This document shows positions 27,405 through 36,165 of a stretch of DNA of 64,000 bases, piece by piece. The position numbers and the translations under genes were made by a program. The notes under the pieces are model-generated. The model was given only the letters and a program-made list of their open reading frames with translations, was not told the DNA's origin and did not search any database. How positions within the stretch are numbered: the first letter of the stretch is position 1; every line of letters starts with the position of its first letter. Source of the stretch: Actinomycetota bacterium (lineage in GTDB: Bacteria; Actinomycetota; Actinomycetes; Mycobacteriales; Micromonosporaceae); contig VAWN01000046.1 in assembly GCA_005885555.1 (NCBI GenBank), positions 1-64,000 of the forward strand, written 5' to 3'.

Positions 27405-28561
27405 GCACTCTCGATCTGCTGGGACTGTCCGAACTGCACTCCGGCGAGGAGCGGGAGATCTCCTCGACGGTACGGCGGCTGCTCGACGACCAGGTGCGAC
27501 CGCACGTCATGCAGTGGTACGAGGACGGTCGGGTACCGGCCCGCGAACTGGCCCGCGAGTTCGGCAAGCTGGGCCTGCTCGGGATGCACCTGAGCGGGTA
27601 CGGCTGCGCCGGCGCGTCCGCGGTCGCCTACGGGCTGGCCTGCCTGGAGCTGGAGGCCGCCGACTCGGGCGTCCGCAGCCTGGTCAGCGTGCAGGGGTCG
27701 CTGGCGATGTACGCGATCTGGCGGTACGGCTCCGCCGAGCAGAAGCAGGAGTGGCTGCCCCGGATGGCCACTGGCGAGGCGCTCGGCTGCTTCGGCCTGA
27801 CCGAGCCCGACCACGGTTCCGATCCGGCGTCGATGGCCACCCGGGCGCGCCGGGACGGTACCGACTGGATCCTCGACGGCGGCAAGATGTGGATCACGAA
27901 CGCGCCGGTCGCCGCGGTCGCGGTCATCTGGGCGCGCGGTCCGGAGGGGATCGTCGGGTTCGCGGTACCGACCGACACGCCGGGGTTCACCGCCCGCGAG
28001 GTCAGGCACAAGCTGTCGCTGCGCGCGTCGTCGACCGGCGAGGTGGTGCTCGACGGCGTGCGGGTACCGGAGTCGGCCCGGCTGCCCGAGGCGCGCGGGC
28101 TGAAGGCGCCGCTGTCCTGCCTGACCGAGGCGCGGGCCGGGATCGCCTGGGGCGCGCTGGGCGCGGCCCGCGACTGTCTCACGGTCACGATCGACTACGC
28201 GACGTCGCGGTACCAGTTCGGCCGGCCGGTCGCCGGCTTCCAGCTCACCCAGGCCAAGCTCGCCGACATGGCCGTGGAGTGGCACAAGGGGTACCTCCTC
28301 GCGCTGCACCTCGGCCGGCGCGCCGACGCCGGTATCCTCACCCCGGAGCAGGTCAGCGTCGGCAAGCTGAACAACGTCCGGGAGGCGCTGGCCATCGCCC
28401 GGACCTGCCGGACGATCCTCGGCGCGAACGGCATCAGCGGCGAGTACCCGGTCCTGCGGCACGCCAACAACCTGGAGAGCGTGCTGACCTACGAGGGCAC
28501 CTCGGAGATCCACCAGCTGGTGATCGGTCAGAAGCTGACCGGTCTCAGCGCCTTTTCATGA
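27401..28561 (+). CDS. Acyl-CoA dehydrogenase, glutaryl-CoA dehydrogenase-like
   Basis: 386-aa FAD flavoenzyme. Family motifs: CFGLTEPDHGSDPASM (FAD/substrate site), KMWITNAPVAAVAVIWAR, RYQFGRPVAGFQLTQAKLADM, and LGANGISGEYPVLRHANNLESVLTYEGTSEIHQLVIGQKLTG. The Glu in TYEGT is the catalytic base of the glutaryl-CoA dehydrogenase group. This suggests oxidation (and possibly decarboxylation) of glutaryl-CoA in lysine/tryptophan catabolism. Partner ETF genes are not in the window. GTG 27401 overlaps the upstream stop and has its own TAGCGT box. Confidence 0.92.
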   Translation: MSTLDLLGLSELHSGEEREISSTVRRLLDDQVRPHVMQWYEDGRVPARELAREFGKLGLLGMHLSGYGCAGASAVAYGLACLELEAADSGVRSLVSVQGSLAMYAIWRYGSAEQKQEWLPRMATGEALGCFGLTEPDHGSDPASMATRARRDGTDWILDGGKMWITNAPVAAVAVIWARGPEGIVGFAVPTDTPGFTAREVRHKLSLRASSTGEVVLDGVRVPESARLPEARGLKAPLSCLTEARAGIAWGALGAARDCLTVTIDYATSRYQFGRPVAGFQLTQAKLADMAVEWHKGYLLALHLGRRADAGILTPEQVSVGKLNNVREALAIARTCRTILGANGISGEYPVLRHANNLESVLTYEGTSEIHQLVIGQKLTGLSAFS

Positions 28562-28630
28562 TCACTGCGAATGTCGTACCCGTCGCTTACCGTTGAGATA
28601 CCTGACACGTATCGAGGAAGGTGAGCGGCG

Positions 28631-29401
28631 GTGGCGTCCGACTCCGACTACCACCCCACGGCTGAACTGCCCGAGGTCCAGACCGGCACCGGCTGGCCCG
28701 ACGAGCCGGAGAAGACCGAGCGGCTCGACGCGAGCCGCGACGAGCAGCCGCGCCGCTGGGGCCGGCCGTCCGGCTGCCTGTTCTGGCTGGTCGGGCTCGT
28801 GGCGTTGATCCTGGTCGTCGGGCTCGGTCTCAACGCGACCGGCCTGCTGCCGCACCTCCACAACCCGTTCACCGAGAAGAAGACCGACCGCAGCGGTCCG
28901 ACGCTGCTGCTGTCCATCCAGGACCTGGCCCGGTTCGAGGCGGCGAGCGGCAACTTCCAGGAGGTCATCGACGTCCAGAAGGACCGCTCGTACATCCCCG
29001 ACATCATCTTCAACGACCGCACCCTGTTCATCTGCGTGGGCTCGGTCGACGCGTTCGTCGACTTCAGCCACATCGGGCAGGGTGACATCACCGACTCGGC
29101 CGACCACAAGACGGTCACCGTGAAGCTGCCGGCGCCGCAGCTGGAGAAGCCGAACATCGACCACGGCAAGAGCTACGTGTTCGCCACCCAGGAGGGCGCG
29201 ATCAACAGGATCGGCGACCTGTTCGGCGGCAACCCCAACAAGCAGCAGGAGCTGTACGTGCTCGGCGAGCAACGCATCGCGCAGGCGGCCCGCGACAGCG
29301 GCCTGGCCCAGCGGGCGGCCGACAACACCCGGCAGATGCTCATCCAGATGCTGCGCTCGCTGGGGTACACCTCGATAACGGTCAATATCTCGCAGCCGTG
29401 A
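28631..29401 (+). CDS. DUF4230 membrane-anchored protein
   Basis: 256 aa. A cytoplasmic acidic lead of about 45 residues, one transmembrane helix (CLFWLVGLVALILVVGLGLNATGLL), then an extracytoplasmic DUF4230 domain. Typical motifs: LLLSIQDLARFEAASGNFQEVIDVQKD, FICVGSVDAFVDFSHIGQGDI and VKLPAPQLEKPNIDHGKSYVFATQEG. The function of the family is unknown. GTG 28631 has AGGAAGG about 10 nt upstream. Confidence 0.88.
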   Translation: MASDSDYHPTAELPEVQTGTGWPDEPEKTERLDASRDEQPRRWGRPSGCLFWLVGLVALILVVGLGLNATGLLPHLHNPFTEKKTDRSGPTLLLSIQDLARFEAASGNFQEVIDVQKDRSYIPDIIFNDRTLFICVGSVDAFVDFSHIGQGDITDSADHKTVTVKLPAPQLEKPNIDHGKSYVFATQEGAINRIGDLFGGNPNKQQELYVLGEQRIAQAARDSGLAQRAADNTRQMLIQMLRSLGYTSITVNISQP

Positions 29402-29588
29402 GCTGACGTCAGACCATAGCGGCGCTGCGCCAAACGTGGTTGAGTGCTAGCAGGTGACGGCCCGCTTCCCCTCGTCCGCCAAGTCGGCACGTTCAGCCGA
29501 TGGGCAAGGCGGACGCGTTTCGTCACAGTACTGAGTTCGAGGTGGGTCGGCCGGCCTGCCCGTTTGTCGGGATTTGGGAGGTGGCGGG

Positions 29589-30932
29589 GTGGCGACCGTC
29601 GCACTCAAAGACGTCACCAAGATCTTCGGCGACGGCACCGTCGCCGTCGACAACCTCAACCTCGACGTCGGCGACGGCGAGTTCATGGTGCTGCTCGGAC
29701 CCTCCGGATGTGGCAAGTCCACCGTCCTGCGGATGGTCGCCGGCCTCGAAGACCCGACCGCGGGCGCCATCCTGCTCGACGGGGAACTCGCCAACGACCT
29801 CGCCCCGCGCGACCGGCGGATCGCCATGGTGTTCCAGGACTTCGCGCTGTACCCGCACATGACCGTCGGTGACAACATCGGCTTCCCGCTGCGCCTGTCG
29901 GGCGTCGAGTCGGGTACCCGTGGCGAGCGGGTGGCCGACGTGGCCAGCGCTCTGGGCATCGGCGACGTGCTCGCCCGCCGGCCCTCGCAGCTGTCCGGTG
30001 GCCAGCGCCAGCGGGTCGCGATGGGACGCGCGATCGTCCGCCGGCCGGGCCTGTTCCTGATGGACGAGCCACTGTCCAACCTGGACAGTGGGCTGCGCGC
30101 CGAGCTGCGCGCGGAGATCTCCGGGCTGACCCGGGAACTGGGCGTCACCACGCTGTACGTCACCCACGACCAGGCCGAGGCGCTGACCATGGCCGACCGG
30201 GTCGCCATCATGCGGCGCGGCATCCTGCAGGACGTGGGTACCCCGACCCAGGTCTACGGCCGGCCGGCCACCCTCTACGTCGCCGCCTTCCTCGGCGCGC
30301 CGCGGATGAACCTGCTCGAAGCCCAGGTCTACGTGCACCTCGACCGGCACATCGCGCTGCACATGGGGGAGCAGACGCTGTACCTGCCGTGGAACGACAT
30401 CCGCGCGCGTGCCGTCGCGCACTACCACGGCGAGCGGATCGTCATCGGCATGCGCGCCGAGGCGCTCACCCCGGTACCCATGGACACCGACGGCGACGTG
30501 CTGCGCGGCCGCATCCGGTACCTGGAGCACCACGGCCACGAGTCGCTGGCCTTCCTCGACATCGGTGCCTATGCGGTCATCGTCGACGACGTCGGCGGTA
30601 CCGCGCCCGAGGTCGCCGAGACCCGCGGACTGCGCCGGCTCGGTGGCCTGGTCCGCCGGATGGCCAGCCGGGGCGGCGACGGCGAACTGGTACCCGCCGG
30701 AACCGCCGCGCACAACGGGCACCACAACGGCCGGCCCGGTCCGGGCGGCCGCAACAACTCCGGTGTGTTCTCCGACGCCGGCCGCCACCACCGGCGCCCG
30801 GCCGAGCTCGCGGTGCGCCTGGCCCCGTACCCGCAGGTGACCAACGGGCACCCGCTCGCGGTGGCGGTCCGGATGGAGGCGCTGCACTTCTTCGACGACC
30901 GCGGTGCACGCATCGACGTCGGCTGGCGGTAA
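29589..30932 (+). CDS. Sugar ABC transporter ATP-binding protein (MsiK/UgpC type)
   Basis: 447-aa ATPase of carbohydrate ABC importers. Walker A GPSGCGKST, Q-loop VFQDFALYPHMTV, signature LSGGQRQRVAMGRAIV, Walker B LFLMDEPLSNLD and H-loop LYVTHDQAEALTMAD are all intact, followed by the regulatory TOBE/MalK C-terminal region. No permease or binding-protein gene is adjacent. This fits the actinobacterial pattern in which one orphan MsiK-like ATPase energises several sugar importers. The C-terminal domain is interrupted by a low-complexity Gly/His/Asn/Arg stretch (AHNGHHNGRPGPGGRNNSG) not seen in ordinary MalK. GTG 29589 follows GGGAGGT by 6 nt. Confidence 0.92.
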   Translation: MATVALKDVTKIFGDGTVAVDNLNLDVGDGEFMVLLGPSGCGKSTVLRMVAGLEDPTAGAILLDGELANDLAPRDRRIAMVFQDFALYPHMTVGDNIGFPLRLSGVESGTRGERVADVASALGIGDVLARRPSQLSGGQRQRVAMGRAIVRRPGLFLMDEPLSNLDSGLRAELRAEISGLTRELGVTTLYVTHDQAEALTMADRVAIMRRGILQDVGTPTQVYGRPATLYVAAFLGAPRMNLLEAQVYVHLDRHIALHMGEQTLYLPWNDIRARAVAHYHGERIVIGMRAEALTPVPMDTDGDVLRGRIRYLEHHGHESLAFLDIGAYAVIVDDVGGTAPEVAETRGLRRLGGLVRRMASRGGDGELVPAGTAAHNGHHNGRPGPGGRNNSGVFSDAGRHHRRPAELAVRLAPYPQVTNGHPLAVAVRMEALHFFDDRGARIDVGWR

Positions 30933-30934
30933 CG

Positions 30935-31882
30935 CTGAGTCTCGTCGAGGCGGCCCGGGCCATCGCCGAGGACGTACTGTTTCCGGCCGCGCGGGCGGTC
31001 GACGCTGCCGACCGGGTACCCGCGACACACCTGGATCTGCTTGCCGCACAAGGGTTCTACGATCCGCCGGAAGACGAGGTGGCGCGGATCGTGGAGATCC
31101 TCGCCAGCGGCTGCCTCGCCACGACCTTCGTCTGGCTCCAGCACCGCGGCGGACTGCGCGAGGCCGCGACGAGTACCCGGCCGGGCATCCGGGAACGGTG
31201 GCACCGGCCGCTCGCAACCGGGCAGCGCCGGGCCGGGATCGCGCTGGGGGCGTTGCGGCCGGGGTCGGCATCGGTACGCGCCCGGCGGGTCGACGGCGGG
31301 TACGTCCTCGACGGCGAGTCGCCGTGGGTCACCGGCTGGGACATGATCGACACGCTCTGCGCGGCGGCGCGCGACGAGCGGGACACCGTCGTGTGGGCGC
31401 TGCTGGACGCCGAGGCCGGGCGCGGGCTGAGCGTCGAACCGCTGGACCTGGTCGCGGTGCGGGCGAGCCGGACGGTACTGGTGCGCTTCGACGGGTACCG
31501 GGTGGCGGACGAGCGGGTCACCGGTGCGCACCCGTATGCCGAGTGGGCTGAGCGGGACGCGGCGGGGTTGCGGCTCAACGGTTTCCTCGCGCTCGGGGTG
31601 GCGGCCCGGTGCGTCGCGCTGCTGGGCGCCACACCGCTGGCCGTCGCGCTGGACGAGTGCCGCAGCGCGCTGGTGTCGGGTACCCCCGATGTGGCGCAGG
31701 CGCGCGCGGCCGCGGCGGCCCTCGCGGTCCGGGCGGCCGCGGCGCTGGCCGTCACCCAGGGAGCCGGCGCCGTCCTGCGCGGCAGCCATGCCGAGCGGCT
31801 CAGCCGCGAGGCGCTGTTCCTTCTGGTGTTCGGCTCCCGGCCGGCCATCAGGTCGGCGCTTTCACGGCGACTGTTGTATTGA
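30935..31882 (+). CDS. Acyl-CoA dehydrogenase-like protein, start uncertain
   Basis: About 315 aa with acyl-CoA dehydrogenase character: an N-terminal helical domain (LVEAARAIAEDVLFPAARAVDAADRVPATHLDLLAAQGFYD), a middle beta domain (YVLDGESPWVTGWDMIDTLCAAARDE) and a C-terminal helical domain. It is shorter than true dehydrogenases (about 380 aa), and the Y-E-G-T type C-terminal motif is missing, so catalysis is doubtful. The family-like sequence begins right after the ABC ATPase stop, where the only in-frame start-like codon is a CTG (30935); the next standard start is GTG 31079. It is probably co-transcribed with the ATPase gene. Confidence 0.7.
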   Translation: MSLVEAARAIAEDVLFPAARAVDAADRVPATHLDLLAAQGFYDPPEDEVARIVEILASGCLATTFVWLQHRGGLREAATSTRPGIRERWHRPLATGQRRAGIALGALRPGSASVRARRVDGGYVLDGESPWVTGWDMIDTLCAAARDERDTVVWALLDAEAGRGLSVEPLDLVAVRASRTVLVRFDGYRVADERVTGAHPYAEWAERDAAGLRLNGFLALGVAARCVALLGATPLAVALDECRSALVSGTPDVAQARAAAAALAVRAAAALAVTQGAGAVLRGSHAERLSREALFLLVFGSRPAIRSALSRRLLY

Positions 31883-31899
31883 CGTATGTCGTATCGTAT

Positions 31900-32634
31900 G
31901 TGTCCGTGCGAATCAGGGGATACGCGGACGGCACGCCCTGCTGGGCGCGGCTGCGCACCGCCGACCCGGAGGCCGCGGCGGCGTTCTACGCCGGCGTGTT
32001 CGGGTGGCGGCTGGACGGCGAGGTGTTCCGGCGCGGCGACGCGGTGGTCGCCGGCCTGGAAGCGGGGCCGGGTGCGGGGTGGCTGACATATTTCGCGAGT
32101 GACGACATCGCCGCGCTGACCGGGCGGGTGGTCGACTGCGGGGGCACCGTCGTACGGCCGGTGTCGGTGGGTACCCGGGGCAGCGCGGCGCTGTTCCGCG
32201 ACCCGGCCGGCGCGGAGTTCGGCGGCTGGCAGCGGGGCACGCTGGCCGGCGCGCAGATCGGCGTCGAGCCGGACACGGTGTGCTGGAGCGAACTGGTCAC
32301 CGGCGACGAAGCGGGTGCGGAATGCTTCTACGGCAAGGTTTTCGGCTGGTCGGCGCAGACCGGCGTGCTGGCGCCCGAGCGCGGGTACCGCGAATGGCAG
32401 GGCAACGGGCGGGTGGTGGCCGGCCTCGTGCCGGCTTCCGGTGCTGAGCCGGCCCGGTGGCGTACCACGGTCGAGGTGCTGGAGGTGACCGCCGCGGTAC
32501 AGCGGTGCCTGGATCTCGGGGGGCGGGTGCTGCAGGGGCCGGTCGACCTGCTCGTCGGCCGGTACACCCGGCTCGTGGATCCGCTGGGCGCGACCTTCAG
32601 CGTGATCGAGCTGATCCCGGAGTTGCGCGGCTGA
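31900..32634 (+). CDS. Two-domain VOC (glyoxalase-like) protein
   Basis: 244 aa made of two vicinal-oxygen-chelate modules: residues 10-120 (GTPCWARLRTADPEAAAAFYAGVFGW...) and 130-240 (DTVCWSELVTGDEAGAECFYGKVFGW...). Each starts with the same C-W-x-E/R-L pattern and ends with a conserved D-P-x-G-A (RDPAGAEFGGWQ; VDPLGATFSVIE). The family includes glyoxalases and small-molecule binding proteins; the ligand is unknown. GTG 31900 or 31906 may be the start; TATCGT lies 8 nt before the latter. Confidence 0.88.
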   Translation: MSVRIRGYADGTPCWARLRTADPEAAAAFYAGVFGWRLDGEVFRRGDAVVAGLEAGPGAGWLTYFASDDIAALTGRVVDCGGTVVRPVSVGTRGSAALFRDPAGAEFGGWQRGTLAGAQIGVEPDTVCWSELVTGDEAGAECFYGKVFGWSAQTGVLAPERGYREWQGNGRVVAGLVPASGAEPARWRTTVEVLEVTAAVQRCLDLGGRVLQGPVDLLVGRYTRLVDPLGATFSVIELIPELRG

Positions 32635-32657
32635 CGGCGAGCCGGAGGGCCGCCTGC

Positions 32658-35600
32658 CTAGCCGGCGGGCGGCGGGTCGGGGGTGCGCGGCGCCGGTACC
32701 AGGTCCACGACCTGGTCGACGATCACTTCGAGCGGTGCCCGCCGGCCACCGGCCCAGGCGGCGGAGAACGCGGCCGGATCGAGGGCGCCCCGGGCCGCCG
32801 CGAGCGTGCCCGGGCGCCCGGTCTCGTCGTCCGGCGGGGTGGGCAGCCGGTGCCGGTCGCGCAGCTCCTCGGCGGCCGCCAGCAGCCGTACCGCCACGGT
32901 CGGCTCGGCGTCGACGGCCAGCGCGGCGACCCGGTCCAGCGAGACGGCCAGGTCCAGCCGGTCGCCCACCTCGTGCCGCCGGGTCAGCGCGCAGACCAGT
33001 AGCCGCAACGCCTCCGGCCGGTCACCGTCGAGCTGGGCGGCGAGCCCGAGCTGGTGCAGCGCCATGGCTTCGCCGAAGCCGTCGCCGAGGGTACGGCTCA
33101 GGGCCAGGCTCTCTTCGAGGGCGGCCCGGGCGCCGGGCAGGTCGCCCTGCGCGATGCGGATCTGCCCGAGCACCTCAAGGCCGAGCAGGATGCCGCGGGT
33201 GTTGCCGGCGGCCCGTTCGAGGATCAGGCACCGGTCGGCGTACCCGCTGGCGGCCGGGATGTCGCCGGTACGCAGGCAGACCTTGGCGAGGTTGCCCAGC
33301 GCGCGGGCGGTACCCCGCTCGTCGCCCAGTTCCAGGCAGATCGCGAGGCTCTCCTGGAAGTGCCCGGTCGCCTCGGGGTACCCGCCGGCGCCGATCGCGG
33401 TGATCCCCAGCGCGTTGCGCGCCTGCGCGGCCGCGGGCCGGTCGCCGACCGACTCGGCCAGTTCCAGGCTCTCCCGTGCGAGTGGCCCGGCGGCGGCATG
33501 GTCGTCCTGGGTCGCGGCGAGGATCGCGGCGGCGTACAGGATCCGCCCGCGCAGGCCGGCCGGCAGGGCGGGCTCCGCCGGCTCTGCCGGCAGAGCCGGC
33601 GGGGCCGCAGGCGCGGCCGCGAGTACGTGCGCCAGCCAGTCCCGGCCCTCCCGCAGGTGGCTGCCGTTGCCCCAGTACCGCCACAGGCCCAGGCAGATCC
33701 CGGCAGCGTCGACGATCGCGCCGCGGGACAGCGTCCAGCGGATGGCGGCGCGCAGGTTCTGGTAGTCCTCGTCCAGCCGCTCGGCCCACTCCGCCTGCTC
33801 CGGGCCGGTAAGCCCGACCGCGGAGCGCTCGGCGAGGTCGAGGAAGTACCGGGCGTGGCGCTGGTACACCGCCGGGTCGTCGGCCAGCTTCGCGGCCGCG
33901 TAGGCGTGGACGGTCTCCAGCATGCGGTACCGCTGGCCGTCCGGGTGCTGCTCGATGACCAGCAGGTTCTTCGCCGCCAGGCCGGCCAGCGCGACAGCGA
34001 GCTGGGGCAGCTGGGTCACGGCGCACGCGGCGTCCACGTCCCACCCGCCGGCGAACACCGCGAGCTCGGTGAACAGCCGCTGCGCGTCGGCCGCCAGCAG
34101 CTTGAAGCTCCAGTCGATCGCGCCGCGCAGGGTCTGCTGCCGCTCCGGCAGGTCGCGCGCGCCGCCGCCGAGCTCGTGCAGGTGCTGGGACAGGTGCGCG
34201 AGCAGGTCGGCCGGGCCCCACCGGTCGGCGTGCGCGGCGGCCAGCTCGATGGCCAGCGGCAGGCCGTCCAGCAGGTGGCAGAGGCGGGCGATGACGGGCA
34301 GGTTCCGCGGGGTCAGCGTCAGCTGCGCGCCGACCGCCTGGGCGCGCTGTTCGAACAGGTCCAGCGCCGGGTAGTCGGTACGCGCCCGGAGCACGCCGGC
34401 CGGGGTGGCCGGCAACCGGTCCAGGTCCGGCAGGGCCAGCGGGGGTACCTGGTACACCTGCTCGCCGTACACCGACAGGCGCTCCCGGCTGGTCGCGAGC
34501 ACAACGATGCCGGTCGATGCGCCGAGCAGCTCGGCGACGACCGGGCTGGCATCCAGTACCTGCTCGAAGTTGTCCAGCACGAGCAGCAGCGACATGTCCG
34601 CCAGGTGCTCCAGCAGGGTGTCGAGCAGCGGCTCACCGGGTACCTCGGCAACCGCCAGCGCATGCGCGACCGCCGCGACCACCAGATCGGCGTCGGTCGC
34701 GTCGGCGAGCGGCACGAACACCGCGCCGTCCTCGAAGTCCGGCCCGGCGGTGGCCGCCACGGACAGTGACAGCCGGGTCTTGCCGATCCCACCCGGCCCG
34801 AGCAGCGTCACCAGCCGCCCCTGCCGCAACATCTGCACCACCCGGTCGTGCTCGGTGCGGCGGCCGACCAGCGGGGTCATCGGCACCGGCAGGCGGCTGC
34901 GGCGCCGCGGCTTGTCCAGCATCCGCGGGGTGATCGTCCAGCCGCCGTCGCCGGTGTCGACCACGCCGTCACGCTCGCGCAGCAGCGTCAGCTCCCGGTC
35001 GGCGCGGGCCGGCAGGCCACCGGTACGGGCGAACAGCCAGTTGAACAGCGCCCGGCTCGGCTCGCCGTGCAGCATCGCGCGCAGCCAGATCCGCAGGGCG
35101 GCCGGCGACCACGGCGCCAGCTCGACCGAGCTGAGCACGGGCAGGTCGAGGTCGTGGTGGTCGATCACGCCGGGGGCGGTGGCGTAGACCAGGCCGAGCA
35201 CCGGCGGCGGGTAGGGGCGGGCGGCCAGCATCCGCGCCGCCTGAGCCGCCTGGCCCGCCTCGCCCACGTCGGCGACCAGCACGACGGGGGTACCGTCGGC
35301 GACTGCCGCATCTTCGACCGGTACCACCGTGAAACCGCGCAGTCGCGCGACCTTCGCCACCTCCACCAGGAACCGGGTGTGCCCCACCCCGGCCTCGCCG
35401 CGGACCTCCAGCGCGCCCCGGCTGTCGGCCTGCAGCCGGGTGAAGAACTCGTGCGTGACGGCGAGCGGGCCGTCGCGTTCCCACAGCCGCGAGGAGCCGG
35501 TATCGCCCCCGCTCGCCGCGTCGTCAGCGACCGCGCCGCCCCGGCCGCGCCGCTTGGCCAGGTAGTTGCGCCGGTCCGCGCGGCCGATCAGTTCGTCGGC

Positions 35601-36035
35601 GGTGTCCGCGTCGTCCGGGTAGGTGGCCACGCCGAGGCTGACCGACACGGCCAGCGGCGGCTTGCCGGGGAAGTTGCGGGCGCGTACCTCGTCGGTCAGC
35701 CGTACCGCCAGCCGCAGCGCGTCGGCCTGCTCGATGTCCGGCAGCAGCAGGACGAACTCGTCGCCGCCGTACCGGAAGAGCGTGTCCATCGGCCGGATCG
35801 CGCCCTTGACCCGGTCGGCGAGCTGACGCAGTACCTGGTCGCCACGCTGGTGGCCGTAGGCGTCGTTGACGGTCTTGAAGAAGTCGACGTCGAAGAGGAA
35901 GACGGCGCAACGGGTACCGTCGCGGTCCGCCCGCGCCAGCGCGTCGGCGAGCATCGGCTGGAGCAGGGCGCGCGGAACCGCACCGGTGACCGGATCGGCC
36001 ATCGGCGGGGCGGTACCGTGCCCACCCTCGCTCAT
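32658..36035 (-). CDS. GGDEF diguanylate cyclase fused to a STAND-type ATPase and TPR region
   Basis: 1125 aa from ATG 36035 (AGGAG 5 nt upstream). Residues 20-165 are a complete GGDEF domain: FLFDVDFFKTVNDAYGH (Mg-binding Asp49), inhibitory I-site RPMD at 81-84 exactly five residues before GGDEF at 90-94, and VSLGVATYPDDA. Residues 190-370 look like a degenerate P-loop module (GEAGVGHTR at 213-221, Lys replaced by His). Residues 385-700 form an NB-ARC/AfsR-like ATPase: LVGRRTEHDRV, Walker A GPGGIGKT at 413-420, Walker B LLLVLDN at 484-489, VLATSRERLSVYG, GLPLAIELAAAHAD. From about 780 to the end are helical TPR-like repeats (GDRPAAAQARNALGITAIGAGGYPEATGHFQESLAI). No LuxR DNA-binding domain. 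No signal peptide or membrane helix, so cytoplasmic. Inferred role: nucleotide- and ligand-gated c-di-GMP synthesis, analogous to adenylate cyclase-ATPase-TPR proteins of mycobacteria. Confidence 0.9.
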   Translation of the reverse strand: MSEGGHGTAPPMADPVTGAVPRALLQPMLADALARADRDGTRCAVFLFDVDFFKTVNDAYGHQRGDQVLRQLADRVKGAIRPMDTLFRYGGDEFVLLLPDIEQADALRLAVRLTDEVRARNFPGKPPLAVSVSLGVATYPDDADTADELIGRADRRNYLAKRRGRGGAVADDAASGGDTGSSRLWERDGPLAVTHEFFTRLQADSRGALEVRGEAGVGHTRFLVEVAKVARLRGFTVVPVEDAAVADGTPVVLVADVGEAGQAAQAARMLAARPYPPPVLGLVYATAPGVIDHHDLDLPVLSSVELAPWSPAALRIWLRAMLHGEPSRALFNWLFARTGGLPARADRELTLLRERDGVVDTGDGGWTITPRMLDKPRRRSRLPVPMTPLVGRRTEHDRVVQMLRQGRLVTLLGPGGIGKTRLSLSVAATAGPDFEDGAVFVPLADATDADLVVAAVAHALAVAEVPGEPLLDTLLEHLADMSLLLVLDNFEQVLDASPVVAELLGASTGIVVLATSRERLSVYGEQVYQVPPLALPDLDRLPATPAGVLRARTDYPALDLFEQRAQAVGAQLTLTPRNLPVIARLCHLLDGLPLAIELAAAHADRWGPADLLAHLSQHLHELGGGARDLPERQQTLRGAIDWSFKLLAADAQRLFTELAVFAGGWDVDAACAVTQLPQLAVALAGLAAKNLLVIEQHPDGQRYRMLETVHAYAAAKLADDPAVYQRHARYFLDLAERSAVGLTGPEQAEWAERLDEDYQNLRAAIRWTLSRGAIVDAAGICLGLWRYWGNGSHLREGRDWLAHVLAAAPAAPPALPAEPAEPALPAGLRGRILYAAAILAATQDDHAAAGPLARESLELAESVGDRPAAAQARNALGITAIGAGGYPEATGHFQESLAICLELGDERGTARALGNLAKVCLRTGDIPAASGYADRCLILERAAGNTRGILLGLEVLGQIRIAQGDLPGARAALEESLALSRTLGDGFGEAMALHQLGLAAQLDGDRPEALRLLVCALTRRHEVGDRLDLAVSLDRVAALAVDAEPTVAVRLLAAAEELRDRHRLPTPPDDETGRPGTLAAARGALDPAAFSAAWAGGRRAPLEVIVDQVVDLVPAPRTPDPPPAG

Positions 36036-36165
36036 CACACTCCTGAACCCTTCGCTCTCCCAGCGGTATCGGTCCGGGGCCGGGGTTGTTGAGGATTCCC
36101 CGACCGCCGCGGCGCGTCGGGTGCCGGGCGGTTGCCGTTCGGGAGCAGGACGGTTGCGGGCCGGC

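Noticed and set aside
29404-29411. TGACGTCA palindrome after the DUF4230 gene
   Set aside because: An 8-bp GC-balanced palindrome is expected by chance, and nothing links it to a known regulator.
29430-29455. GAGTGCTAG upstream of the ABC ATPase, resembling half of a CIRCE heat-shock operator
   Set aside because: The other inverted half (TTAGCACTC) is not found at the required 9-nt spacing.
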